Source of the DNA: Hawksworthiomyces lignivorus
Lineage: Eukaryota; Ascomycota; Sordariomycetes; Ophiostomatales; Ophiostomataceae
Assembly: GCA_002917075.1 (NCBI GenBank)
Contig: NTMA01000041.1
Location: 186,001 to 250,000, forward strand
DNA length: 64,000 nt
Direction of reading: 5' to 3'
Part shown: positions 1-11,848 of the stretch, in pieces
Position numbering within the stretch: position 1 is the stretch's first letter
How the letters are laid out: each line of letters starts with the position of its first letter
Position numbers and translations under genes: made by a program
The notes under the pieces: generated by a model
What the model saw: the letters and a program-made list of their open reading frames with translations, nothing else
Told to the model about the DNA's origin: nothing
Database searches by the model: none

Positions 1-3000
1 TTTTCAGTACATAGTACTGTAGGTGAGCGTGAGTCTGTGTGGCGTGAACGTGCGCACGGGTCCTCAACAGTGTTTGATGCGCCGCCTCCGTTTGTATTCT
101 TACGCTGGAGGTCGTTGGCTCTACGGTGCTTCTAGAACAGCAAGAAAACGCAATTGCACGTTTGTTCTCCTAAGAGCGTTACGTCTCATAGAGGAGGTCC
201 GGGAGTTTTGAGCGCACATGAGTGCGGAACGGGCTTGGTAGGTAATGGATGCATACCCTGGTCGACTTCGTCACAAGGAGAGAATCGCTGTGATGGCCAA
301 GGTCCAGGCCGTTTTCAGAACCATTGTTAATTAGAAGAAGAGGGCAGGAGCAATATTAGCAGGCAGCCAACTTGACTTCCCGCAGACGGGTTGCTCATCG
401 TCGTCTTGCTGTCATTCCCTCACTGTCGTGCCCTCTATCTTGTCGTGTGCCTCATATGTGCCTTGGCCTTCCCCTTCTCCGGGTAAAGTTGGTAAATTGA
501 AAAACGGCTGGCCAGAGAGAAAGAGAACGAAGCTCGGCAGCGAAAGATGGGACGAGATCGACTTGCAGGTCTCTACCCCAGATACCCATGCACCCAAAAA
601 GTGACCCTTTTTCCCAGAGCGGGACGGGGCACTAAAAAGGTTACTACTTGCTCCGTACTGGCCGTCCAGTCTCTTTTTGTGTTTAATTCTGTTAGTGGGC
701 TGCAGGTAGCATTAGTGCCCTTTCCGCTCCGCTTTTTTCGTGCATATTGTGGTTGAACGCCTCTACTAAAGTTCGCGAACCAGCCATGTTTTTCTTGGTG
801 CGCTGCTGTGGCCTTGCACTGTTCACCTCGTGGACGATCCCCTGGTCGTGCATCACGAAAACAGGACGCCATACCCCAAAAGCGACAATGCATGGCGGAT
901 ATGACGAAGACGCCGCTGGAACTGGGTCCTTTCAACAGCCGGAGTCCTGCAAAGAAAAACCCCTCCACGCTTTCTTCCTTCTTTGGGCAATGTGACCAAG
1001 ATCTCTCTGCTTCTGAGGGGGGCTAGAGAAAGAAGAAAAGAGCGCATCCATATCAAGGACATGTTCTGCCGGGTGCAGGTTGGCGGCCTGCGCGATACAA
1101 GTGATACTTGTTGGATTTATGCTCCGCTCTCTATTTCCGTATGAAGCTGGTCACAGTCACAGGCTGAACCCCTCACTTCCGAATATTGACCATCGGTCCG
1201 CAGACGTTTGCACTCTTACCACCCAACAGAAATGCGTCATGTGCGCGGGCCTTCGCAGGCACACTCGGTAATGGATAACGGAAGGGGTAAAGGAGAAAGA
1301 AAAAGGAAGTCGACCGGGTCATACCATATGAAAAAAGGAATAGGAAAAAGAAACGAGGAAGCGAAGAAGAAAAGAGTCTTGGAACATGCGTGGCTGGTTA
1401 AGGTGGTGTGCGGGAAGTGTTCGCAAATCACGAAGACGGAAGATACGGAGAGGGAGGCGAGAAAGCAGATGGTATCGCCATATGGGAACGAAACAGGCAC
1501 TGGGTGTCACTATCGCTGCTGCGCTTTCCCCTCTCAAGCTTCTTCATGCGGAGCAGGCCTAGAAGGGGAAGGAGCAAACGGATTGTCGGCTTCGGCGCAG
1601 CAGTCGTACCTCTCCGCCGGCAGCCTACGTGCAGTTACATATGTACGCAGTACGGCGTTACGCGACAGCGCCAAAGTAAAGTGTGGCAAACTACGGAGTA
1701 TAGCAGAGAGTCTTCTAACAGAGACAGCGGCGACGTCAGCGTTGCCGCAGCCTCGGCGCACGAAGCAGTGCGTTGCGCCGAGCTAGCATTACCCCATAGC
1801 CAACATACTCGTACATATGTATTATAATACGGTCCAGTCATTGCTGGATGCTTATTAACGAAGCTAGAAATAAGCATACGTCGCTTTCGCTTTGCTTCAC
1901 ATCGCATCAACGTCTCGTTGCATCGCAATAACTTACTCACAGGCAGCAAGAAGGCAATCTGCATGCAACCTCGCGCTTGCTATTTCTTCGCCTTCGGCTT
2001 CGTCACTGTTGTCGCCGCCTAACCCGTGAAGCATAACTATATAGGCAAGGCGATCGTCCTGCTCTTGATCTTCTTCATTTTTTTTTTTTTGCCTGCTTGC
2101 AGTCCGGTCCTGTCTCATATTACACGGCAGGCTGCCTAGTGCGACAAAACAAAACAGAGAAGGGGAGCCATTTCCCAAGTCGACGGCTCGCAGGGAAGAG
2201 AACGGTGACGCAGAGATCCGCGACTCGAAACCGGCCACCACACCGAACAGCGGAAGCGGCGACGTAATTACGTGCACCATCTTTTCCAGAAGATTGTTCT
2301 TCTGAGAATTGACTAGATGAGCGCAACGAAAGTGGAAGGCAGAGAATAGATAATTTAAGGGAAAGAAAAGAAGAGGAAAGAAGAGTCAAGAAGTCCAATC
2401 CCTGCGAAAGGTAGCAGAGTGGAGTCGTGGAAGACATAGTCTGTCTCCGCGGGCCTGAAGCATCGCATCCCAAGAAACGACCAAGACGAAAAGAATCCAG
2501 CCACAATCTCGCTTACAGTGGGATTTGGTAAATTGACGGAGTCACTCAGAAGGGTTCGCACTGACGGTGGGCATTTTTCCTACCATATTTGCTCCCATCG
2601 ACAAGGGGATCCGATCGACGTATCCCGGTCGCAAAATTTTCTTGCGCCCTCCTCAACGCTCACAATCCTACCTGCGGAAATTTGACTTTCCCATCGTGTT
2701 CCCTTGACCGACCCGCTTTCAATCCTCTTTTTTTCTTGTCTCCCCCGGCAGGACGGTACGATACCCTAGAAAGCCAGGGTCTTGTTATCTTTGCTGCTGC
2801 GGAAGCCAAGCCAGAGAAAGAGTTACAAACACGAAGACGACGAGGAACAGGAAAAAAAAACGAGAACGAGTGAAAAGAGCGGAAAAGACAATCACAGGTT
2901 GCCTCCAGTTGCTTTCGCCTCTCTGTCTCCTTTGACTCAGCTCTGCACAGCAGTGACAGCAAGCTGAGCAGCGCAGCGAGAAAACGGACCGGTTCGCACA

Positions 3001-3950
3001 ACGGGCTGTTAGCTGTCCACTAACACGACAGCCAACGGACAGTAGCCAAAACGGTACGACCATCCAACGCCAACAGGCGGGAAGGCACTCGAAGAAATAA
3101 CTAGGCGCCGTCAGCCAATCAAAACCACCAACAGGTGCGAATTGGAAGGCTCACGAACAGTGCGATCCCAAACGTACCTTCCCAGTGGACGAGAGAACGC
3201 CCAGCAAATTCGCGTGGCTGGATTACAAGGTGTGACTAATCCTGCTACCAGCGAAGGAGAGCGAGAGACAGTGGAAGAGAGGCATAGAACCAGGCAGAAA
3301 AAAAGCGAGAGGAGGAGAGTGCGAGCGAAGGTACTTCGTCGCTATTACCACTCCCCTCCATCAGCTCAAGCAGGACACGGTACCCAAGGTACCCAAGTAC
3401 CCAAGTACCTCTTGCCGCTAGCATCCCTGTTTTAACGTGTTCTTTCCACCCCTGCTCCCTAACCCACCCCCCCTTTGCGCACCCCTAGTCACAGAGACTA
3501 GCATACAGACCATTCGTACCTTCCCTCCTGCACTACGACTCGTAGTGTTAGCGGAAAGGCCCAAACCGTGGACTGCCCCTTCCCTTCTAGTCACTGACAC
3601 CTATCTTCATACATAATAAGACATATTCACCCAACCTTCCCAATTATTTTTGTCTCTCTCGCTTCTTTTCTTCCTTCACTATCTTGGCTTCTTGCCAACA
3701 ACTCTCAAATACTTCAGTGTCTGCGCATTCAGCTGTCCATTGACCGAGCATCTCGTCTCCGTCTTCTCGAAATTCTCATTCCACTCGCACTGGACCATTC
3801 GAAGCGTCCAGTCACTTCTAGCATTTTCCAGAACCAGCCATCAGAGCGCGACTTAGTCTCGACTTTGATGACCGATTCTCTCTCCTCCTTTCTGACTCCA
3901 GAAGACGAGAGGTATTCTCCTGCTACCAGCGGCACCACAAATCCTTTGAT
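1..3950. other. Long region without a recognised gene
   Basis: I see no open reading frame that looks like a conserved protein here on either strand. The open frames present are short, overlap each other, mostly begin at non-ATG codons, and read as low-complexity Ser/Arg/Leu sequence. The last 450 bases are markedly pyrimidine-rich, as expected for the promoter and 5' leader of the downstream gene. A GTACCCAAG-type short tandem repeat lies at 3379-3410. A tiny palindrome (CAGTAC-ATA-GTACTG) sits at 5-19. Confidence 0.5.
3379..3410. repeat. Short tandem repeat, GTACCCAAG units
   Basis: Imperfect 8-9 bp units of the form GTACCCAAG are repeated about three and a half times. They lie in the upstream region of the gene whose first Met is at 4356. 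The repeat has KpnI-like palindromic cores (GGTACC). A regulatory role is possible but nothing in the sequence demonstrates it. Confidence 0.7.
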
Positions 3951-4010
3951 ATGTTCTCCAACAGACGACGGCTCTCCCTTCCTCCTCTAACCGACCGCAT
4001 ACCAAGGTGA
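3951..4010 (+). promoter_or_regulatory. Candidate upstream ORF (19 codons) in the leader of the 4356 gene
   Basis: An ATG at 3951 opens a 19-codon Arg/Ser/Leu/Pro-rich reading frame (starting MFSNRRRLSLPPL) ending in TGA at 4008-4010. It is in the same frame as the downstream coding region, which stays stop-free from 4011 to its first internal Met at 4356. It may be a translated uORF. Alternatively it may be a first coding exon whose TGA is removed by an intron beginning at the GTGACT at about 4007. I could not identify a convincing acceptor, so the uORF reading is only a preference. Confidence 0.35.
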
Positions 4011-4355
4011 CTGGTGTCACTCTCTACTCCCGCTGCGCCACGACACCGGCGAGATTTGTCTTCTCATAACCAACCAGCCGCGATCGCGACCGTGACCGCA
4101 TCGCCGGCCACGGCCTCGATCCCCTCCGCCACAACGGCCACTACTCCTATATCTTCTACTCCGCGAAGACGACGTCATCGTTCTTCCTCTTCTACTTCTC
4201 TCTCTATCCTCCCTCTGATTTTTGCTACCCCCAAACCTAAACAGCGGTCTTCACACAAGCGCACAGCGACGGTATCTACAGTATCTACTTCCGTGTACGA
4301 TCCCTCCTCCTATTTTCAGTCCCCCTCGCACAGATACAGCACCAACACCGACATC

Positions 4356-5699
4356 ATGAACGCCTCCTACTCACCATACGCGTCGACGCCCGCGCCGGCC
4401 GAATACTACTACGACCACAAGAAGGAATATGTCAGCCCTTCGCCAACGCCGTCGCCTCGCGGCCCGACGTACTACTACGGTAGCCAGCCTCAGCGGCCAG
4501 CTACTCGCGCGCATTTCCGCCACATGAGCTCTGGTGGCGCCGGCGGCGGCGGCGGCGGTGCCGGTGTGTTCCACGAATACGCAACCACCAGCTCCTCCCG
4601 GCCTCCAACTTTCTCGCCGCGGTATACGAGCGATGGCCACTACGCCACAGCCAATGTGAGTTCATCGCGCTCGGCGCAGAAGCAGACAACGTGGACCAGT
4701 CCTCGGACTCCCCGACGCGAGCGTCGCGCTTCATTCTCCTACTATCGGGCCTCAGATTCCATTGGGGACTCCGACGAGGACGAACTCATCAAGATCGACG
4801 GCATCACCTATGTGTTGCCCGCGCGGTCGAGACCGAGAAAGCACAGGGGCCACTATCAGCAAAATAGTGACAACTACGCTGGCGCATACGGGACTAACCA
4901 CCACTATTACTATCCACAGGGCGGCTACGGTTTTGTGGAGAAAGATCATATCGGTGCCGGCTTTGAGTCGCCTCGCTTCCACGAGCCTGCTGAGCCCCGT
5001 CGGACCACTCCGACGGGCCCCGCCCACATCCGCCGCGCTTCTACGTCAATGCCTATGCCGGCGCGTCCCGCAACTGCGCGGCCGTCGAGCTCTCACCACC
5101 ATCCGTCCGTGACTACGGCGCGGAAGACGGCCCCAACATCGACCCCGCCGCCGCCAAAGGCAACTGAGGCGGACGCGAAGAGGTACCGCATCCCGAATGG
5201 CTACTCGCTCAAGAACTGGGATCCTACCGAGGAGCCCATCATGCTTCTGGGAAGCGTCTTCGACGCGAACTCTCTAGGCAAGTGGATTTACGATTGGACC
5301 ACGTACCATCACGGCCCGTCGTCGCCCATTGCTGAGATCGCCGGCGAGCTCTGGCTGCTGCTGATCCAGCTGGCCGGCAAGATCAAGCGCACCGACGAGG
5401 TGATGCCGCGTGTCCGCACTAAGGAGAATCGGGAGATGCTTGAAGATTTTATCATCTCGGGCGAGCGCCTGACAGACAAGCTGCGCAAGCTCCTCAAGAC
5501 CTGCGAGACTCCTATGCTCCGTACTGGCAAGCGCGACAAGGCTCAGCTCGGCAAGAATGCCGGTATTGAATTCGTCGAGACGCTGTTTGGCCGCGAGCGC
5601 GAGATGGAGAAGACTGAGCGTTTCATGCAGTCTGTCCGTCTGTGGAACTTGCGGTTTGATGCGAACTGCGAGGACATTCTGCGAAAGCCCACCCAATAA
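4356..5699 (+). CDS. Conserved fungal protein with Tyr/Ser/Pro-rich N-terminus and helical C-terminal domain
   Basis: Single exon of 447 codons from the first ATG of the frame; the 114 codons before it are open but contain no Met. Residues 1 to about 270 are low complexity: Ser/Pro/Tyr/His-rich, with a poly-Gly stretch near residue 65 and several Arg-rich patches. After about residue 275 there is a compact, charged, probably all-helical domain beginning around RIPNGYSLKNWDP and containing WIYDWTTYH and ELWLLLIQLAGKIK. It ends in a run of amphipathic helices. I recognise this tail as widely conserved in filamentous fungi (often labelled by low-complexity similarity as a vegetative cell wall protein) but know of no biochemical function. 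No signal peptide or membrane segment is seen. The true start may lie upstream if the uORF at 3951 is a spliced first exon. Confidence 0.75.
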   Translation: MNASYSPYASTPAPAEYYYDHKKEYVSPSPTPSPRGPTYYYGSQPQRPATRAHFRHMSSGGAGGGGGGAGVFHEYATTSSSRPPTFSPRYTSDGHYATANVSSSRSAQKQTTWTSPRTPRRERRASFSYYRASDSIGDSDEDELIKIDGITYVLPARSRPRKHRGHYQQNSDNYAGAYGTNHHYYYPQGGYGFVEKDHIGAGFESPRFHEPAEPRRTTPTGPAHIRRASTSMPMPARPATARPSSSHHHPSVTTARKTAPTSTPPPPKATEADAKRYRIPNGYSLKNWDPTEEPIMLLGSVFDANSLGKWIYDWTTYHHGPSSPIAEIAGELWLLLIQLAGKIKRTDEVMPRVRTKENREMLEDFIISGERLTDKLRKLLKTCETPMLRTGKRDKAQLGKNAGIEFVETLFGREREMEKTERFMQSVRLWNLRFDANCEDILRKPTQ

Positions 5700-8600
5700 A
5701 TGGTGGTTCATTTTCGCCGTCTTGTCTTCAATATTACGCTCAAACCCTACAATCCTCTACATTTGTAACCAAACAAAAACCATCCCCCCCAAAAAAAAAG
5801 AAAAAAAACGACAAAAATTCAACGGCACATGGCCTATGGCCACAAACCTGTACTATTATAATCTGGGTTTCGCACTGGAGTCACAATCATTTGTTATCCG
5901 GGACGCTTTCCAGTTTTCCAAGGAGTTTTCTTTTTTTGGCCTCTTTCTTTCTGTCCTGGAATCTTAGACCTGGATGGTGCAATACCGCATGATGGCAACT
6001 GTTTCTTTCCGTGTCATTTGTTCTCTCTTTTCGAGATACCCAACTTCTTGGTTTCCATGGCGAGCAATCCATTATATCCCCCCCCATCTTGGAGCCTCTC
6101 ATTATCTGTCTGGTGCAAGTCTTCTATTCATCTCATCCCGCATACCGGACTGGATTGCCGAAAAAAACCATGGTTATTATGAAGGGCTTTCATGACGATA
6201 TACAGACGGTGGAACAACATAATTTTTGGATTTCCTAGTCTTCTCTCAATCTTTCATCGGACAGGTTGCACATTGGGCGGTTGGGCGGTGGAAAATGGAT
6301 ATCAAAAGTTTTGATTTTTTTTTTTTTTAGCGCGTATACATATGGTGTGTACGATGTCGGTTCCTCTGCTAGTAACTAACTAACTAGCATCGCGAGGATG
6401 TGTTAGGTTTATATGCTTGAGTTGGATTATGTCTTTCATGGATGATGCACCCTTGCCTTCGGGGTTGGATGATCATGCTTTGACAAGAGCAAATATGTGA
6501 AGGAATATATTGGACAGCTTAATTTGGAGAGGTTGATCTTGCTTTTATTGTTTTTTGTTTATGTTGGGATCGGTGACATCGCTGGGCGTCTTGTTTCCGT
6601 TTCAAATTTGTCTTTTACCCTTACATCTTCATCTCTGGGCCCTTCTCACTTTCTCTAGAAGAGATGGCCCGAGTGTGTTAACTTCTTTACTCTTTCTTTT
6701 CATATGTCGCAGAGCGGATATCGGATATACCCCCTTCCTTTTTACTGTCAGGTTCAGGGTTTTTAGAATACTTCCTTTTTTATTTTACTATTACTAGATA
6801 GACGGTGTGGAGGAGAGAATTCACATTCCATTCTACTTATCAGATTGAAGTTGTATCAGACGATGCGGGAGATGGTAGAAAAGGATGTCGCGTCTTGTAT
6901 AATAAGAAAACTCGAAAAAAATTTGAAAATGGAACACGGTTGAAAATTCTTAAAAAAAATTTAATAATAATAATAGGTTCCGAAAAAAAATTATGATCCC
7001 AATGTGTACAAAGTTCCGTGCCTTTCTACAGCACTTTGTGCGGCCAGTGATAATACTTGCACGCCAGTCTACTGTAATTTGTTTACTTCAAATTGATTTC
7101 CCTCTCTCTCTTATTTTATTTTGCCAATTTCAGAATCTGTGTGTGTGTCTACAAACCCCTTTTCCCCAGTGACCAATCGCCATTTGAGACATTGCTGAAA
7201 ACCAGGAAAAGAAAAGGAAAAAGCCCTACTTTGCATTTGACACGCCCCTTTTATTTTGCCCACAAGACGACAAAAAGTGGAAATTAAAGCTCGAGGGACA
7301 AACAAAAATGGACGAGGCGGATGGAGCAATGAAGGGAGTAAACAAAAGAGAAGAAGCAGAAAGGGAATTGTCGCAGAGAGGGGAAGTCTGCTGTATGACT
7401 GTGTCGGCCCCCCTCCCGTTCGCGTCGGATTGAAGCCCAACCTCATGCGCAACAGCAGGGGACACGATGAAGTCGCCAAAACACCGAGCAATTGGAGACG
7501 GAAAAGCCCAATGTCCTGCTCGCACCTTCCTACGGTTTTCATTATATTAGGTTGCATTAGTGCCCATGATGCCCAGAGATGCGAAGGTGTATGGTGACGT
7601 GTTTGCTGTCCTATTTGGACTCGTCGTATACGAGAAAGAAAATGCTAGGCAACATCGTGTCTACATAGCGCAGCGAAACTGTCCCAAGACGGGCAAATTC
7701 AAAAGCAGACTAAGAGCAAAGAAACCGACTCGCGGGGTGCGGAAGGCGGACCGCTGCGCTGTGGCGAGATTCTGTCACTCGCTGTCTTTGGCGTAGTGTC
7801 TCCTGTCTATTCCATCCGTTGGATTTTCGTCACCTTTTCTGTAGGCCGACAGGTCCGGCTCGCCAGCGTTAGGTCGCAGTTTGGCCCTCGTACCGGCTCA
7901 GAGAACGGCACTCAGGATCTCTACGCAAAACCAGCAGAGCGCTGCGGAATATTAGTTGTGCCCTTTCATTTCTCAGCAATATTATCAGCGTTTCCATCTG
8001 AGGATTCGTGCACATTCTACACAGTATCATTTTACGAGGATGGTTTCCAATTGTTTTGTCACTGGTGTCCTTTTAGGGGAAACCCCCCTGTTAATTCTTG
8101 AAATGATTAGGCCTAAAAAAATAAGAGAGATTCGGGAAAGGAACACGCTTAGTATTAGGCAATAAGACGATCATTGGTAATGACTCTCACCATTACCAAA
8201 GCAAAATGAAAGGATACATTCGCAAAGAGGGGTGTGCAAATAACACAGAATACGGCTTCCGGCGGGTTTAAAGGAGAAAGTCGACTGTCAGAGCAAGGAG
8301 ACGGAATACCCAAGCGATGAGACAAAGAGCAAAGAAAGAGACGGAAGGGGAAAATTTTTTAAAATCGGCCATCTCAACTGTCCCGTGCCGTCTCTAAAAC
8401 GCTCTGAACCTTCTTTTTTTGTTTCTCCCTGCGCGCGTCCTTTGTCCCGAAGCATCACGCGTTTCTAGTTCGGTCGTAGTACCAGAGTTGAAAAGTGAAG
8501 GGCCTCTGGTGTCTTGCAGCCCTATCCCCCAAACAATCCGACCGCAAGCGCTACGGTGTCGCAATGTAACACAGTTTCTCTGTCTCGCTCTCATTTGTCG

Positions 8601-11600
8601 TATCTTCTGGCTTCCGGTCTTTGTCTTCCTATCAGGCAGATCAGTCGTTTCGTTTTGGCGGCAGCCTTAGTTTCGGTGCAGAGCATTCCTCCGCATCGAC
8701 TACGAAAAGTGCAAAAATAAAACGATCCAACAAGGCTGCGACTCTGTCAAACCACAGCGAATCGCTGGATCCTACTGAGCCCTTCCTGAGCCTCATTTTT
8801 TTTTTTTTTTTTGACGGCGGGGAAAGATAGGGGAGGAAGCCTAGGGCGGCTCTCATGCCGGTGGGAGTTTAAAGGTGTAAGATAGCAGCCGCACAGCCAT
8901 CCAGGCGTGTGGGCGTTTCCCACGCGCGCGCTGGCTGTCTCTTCTTGCCAGGCGACAAGGGTAGAAGAACGAGGATGAAGGATTATGATCGACGAGAGAC
9001 GGCGGGCCGTTTCTGCGGCCAACTTTGCAGAGTTTCTATTTTTTGCAGAGCGACTGCCGCCGCATCTCACCTTGATCTTTATCTCAGAAGTCAAAATAAA
9101 GACAGACATCTAGGCTCCCTTGTCTCTTCGGCAGTGGATGCCTAGGATTCTTGAGCGTCTAATTCTGGTATATTGGTCCTACGATAAACAAACAAAGCCA
9201 ATCATCAGCAAATACACATCGATAGATTTCATGCTTTTCTCCAATGTGCAGATGTCTCTTTATACCATCTTTCTGTTTTGGCTCTCCACTATGCAGGGCG
9301 TATATCGCACAAAACGCAGTGCTGGAAACTACGTAAGACTGCCGGGCACAATAGAAGCGACCAGTGCGATAGCAAAGTGCACTTTGCGGGAATGATTCTC
9401 TTGTGATCGATATCAGAGCTCTTTTTTTGAGGGGAAATATTTGCACATGATGTCGCCCCAGGGGTTTCCCAAGAGTATTGGCTGGGGCCATTCCTCCCAC
9501 CCACACGGTGCTTGGACCAGGGCGCTTCCGGTGGCTATTTTCGGGGCGAGAGAGGACAGCCGGTGTAATCGTGATCACACTATCGATATCGTGGTAGCAC
9601 ACAAGAACGTCGAGATGGTGTTGAGTTCATCTACGCTGTGCTCCATTGCTGACCGGGGCAGCGGCACCTGTCGGCCTGCGCAGAAATGGGGCTCCCGATC
9701 TCCAGTTTCGCTGTGAAGATGCACAATGACAGAGGTGAGGATTCTGCCGCTCCGCAATGTGCTGTATTTTTGGAAAGCAGAATCATGAATTTGCAAAAGT
9801 TGTCTGACCAGATTCTCGCAGGGAGCGGGAGAGCCAGGTGGTGTGCAAACTATTCACGTCATCGACGGCTTTTGCGAGCCTTTCACGTTACCAGCCGCGT
9901 GCCAAAATTCTCGCAGTCGCCATCTCGACAGAACCACCTCGCCGCGCTTTGCGTGCCCGGCAGCGTTATTTTCCCACTTTTTCTTCTCTTCTCGTACTAG
10001 ACCGAATGCTCGCTTTGGCATCGTCGCAAAACTACACAAATTTTATCACATTTTCTTGCATCTTTTCTGCTCAGTCTAGAGGGGAGTCTTTTCCTTGTTT
10101 GACCTCGACTCTCCCACTTCGACACCATCTCGCAGCAGGGCGCTTATAGCGTCGCATGGCAGCAAAACACATCTTCCCACACGCTCTGGTCCGCTAGCAC
10201 TCGCTGTGACCGTTGACGTTCGGCTGCATTGGCTGTATTTGGCTGGGCTTTTTGCTCTTGGTTTCCCATCACCCAATTTTGCTCCAATCACGCGTCGTCT
10301 CGCACACACTGGCGAGCCGGAAAGGGAGGGGCGTGGCATTAGGACCAGTCCCCCATCGCGATGTATCTTTGGCTCTCCGCACAACATGCAGACGCATTCA
10401 GCGCATTTTCCATGTGGCTCGCCATTCCTTCTAGAAGAGAATACGACCAGAATGAGACCCGTCCCCAGCGTCAGTCTCCCACCTGCTTACTGGTTAATAT
10501 CGAAATGCTCTCACGGTCTTACGCCTCTCACGCTCTCCCAGCCAGAGGCTTGTCCACCCTAAATCGTACAATCTGCATGCACGCCGCCTCTGCTGCCGCC
10601 CTGTGGTTTATTTTTGGAGGTGCGAAACGGCTGAGATCTGCGCTGTATTGCGTATTGCCGGTGCTGAGACTGCACCTTTCGTGCAACACCGGCCCTATTA
10701 AGCACCGTATTTGGCCATTCTCGTTCTTTCGCCGAGCAATAGTCCCTTCCAACATCTCTCCAGCGCGAGGCGGTGCAGGCATTGCAATACCGGAAACGGG
10801 ACAACAGCCTCGCTGCCTGCGAGATTCCAAGCTGTTTTATTCCATCTCGATTTGTATCGACTACCTTTCATCTAATTTTGTAAGACGATCATCCGTTGTT
10901 TTCGAACTCACACCCCTTCTGTCCTTTGTATCTTTTTTATTTGCGTGCTTTCCAAATACCCGGATGCATCGTCTTCACCGACCGTTCACCGCAAACGGTG
11001 CCTCTTCTTTGATCAAAAGTCTTTCGGCGCTCGTAACGGAGAAGAACGGTTTTGCACAGGATCATTCCCGTATTTTGCAGTTTCGGTTTATTGCATCGTG
11101 CAAGACTGGAGCTTCTCTTCTTATGTTGTGCTGTGTTGCCCCCTTGCGTTCACATCAGAGGGCGATCCTTGCTTGAGAAGCTGCTGCAGTCCATCTTGAG
11201 AATTGCGTAGCGAAATATTGGCAATGTATCTATGTCCTTTGTAACAAATATCCCTAGAGACCTAGGACGAAAATCAATACCAAAAAAGGATTGAACTGGC
11301 GACGACGTAGAGAAAAGCTTTGAGGTAGAGCTCGGTGTAATCTCATTAGCACAACGTGCTTGATGGCCTTCTTCTGTCATGCTACGTTTGACAGCATTCT
11401 GGTTCCTTTAAATCTCACAGCTGTCTACAGAATTTGATATCTCTATGGAGAGTGCATTAGAGTCTATGAGCTTGCTTTGGAAAGCCACAGCTACCTCGAT
11501 AGGATGAGCACGGGGACAATTGCTTCCACTTGGAACGGATGATAAACAAACCTCAAAAGCTCAGCAGTAGCAATTGCATGTTCCGTTTTTCCCTTCATCA

Positions 11601-11848
11601 GAGAACCGATATTCCATATGCGCGTCATTTGTGAAAATTGCAGAATGTACATGGCTGTAGCATCTAACAAAACGACTAGCCGTCCAATCATTTCCCTAGC
11701 TGGCTGGCTTCGTGACTAGAAGCCTAACGTAGACTACATATCTGATAAGGGCATTTTGGAGAAACAACGAAATGCTATCGCTGTAGAAATACTGAAAAGG
11801 CGCCATTGTAAACGAAAGAAACTCCATTTTGAACACGAAGCTGACGCC
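5700..11848. other. Six-kilobase stretch with no recognised gene
   Basis: The first part is 3' flank of the upstream gene, with A-rich tracts at 5786-5820 and T-rich runs near 6315. The rest has about even base composition and only short open frames without recognisable motifs. The longest is a 271-codon ATG frame at 10361-11176, listed separately at low confidence. I looked for tRNA T-arm motifs on both strands; a TTGAAC match near 11290 does not fold into an arm. Confidence 0.5.
10361..11176 (+). CDS. Unusually long orphan ORF, doubtful gene
   Basis: An ATG-initiated frame of 271 codons without introns. It is longer than I would expect by chance in sequence of this composition. The translation has no recognisable domain, signal peptide or convincing membrane segment, and is rich in Ser, Arg, Leu and Cys, as random translation tends to be. 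There is no obvious codon-position GC bias like that of the clear genes here. It may be a lineage-specific gene, a decayed gene or coincidence; I lean towards non-coding. Confidence 0.15.
   Translation: MYLWLSAQHADAFSAFSMWLAIPSRREYDQNETRPQRQSPTCLLVNIEMLSRSYASHALPARGLSTLNRTICMHAASAAALWFIFGGAKRLRSALYCVLPVLRLHLSCNTGPIKHRIWPFSFFRRAIVPSNISPARGGAGIAIPETGQQPRCLRDSKLFYSISICIDYLSSNFVRRSSVVFELTPLLSFVSFLFACFPNTRMHRLHRPFTANGASSLIKSLSALVTEKNGFAQDHSRILQFRFIASCKTGASLLMLCCVAPLRSHQRAILA

Noticed and set aside
1208..1786. 192-codon frame near the left end
   Set aside because: Starts at TTG, which fungi do not normally use, and has no recognisable content.
11280..11330. TTGAACTGGCGAC motif resembling a reversed tRNA T-arm
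   Set aside because: The flanking bases do not form a five-pair stem and no anticodon or D-arm can be placed.
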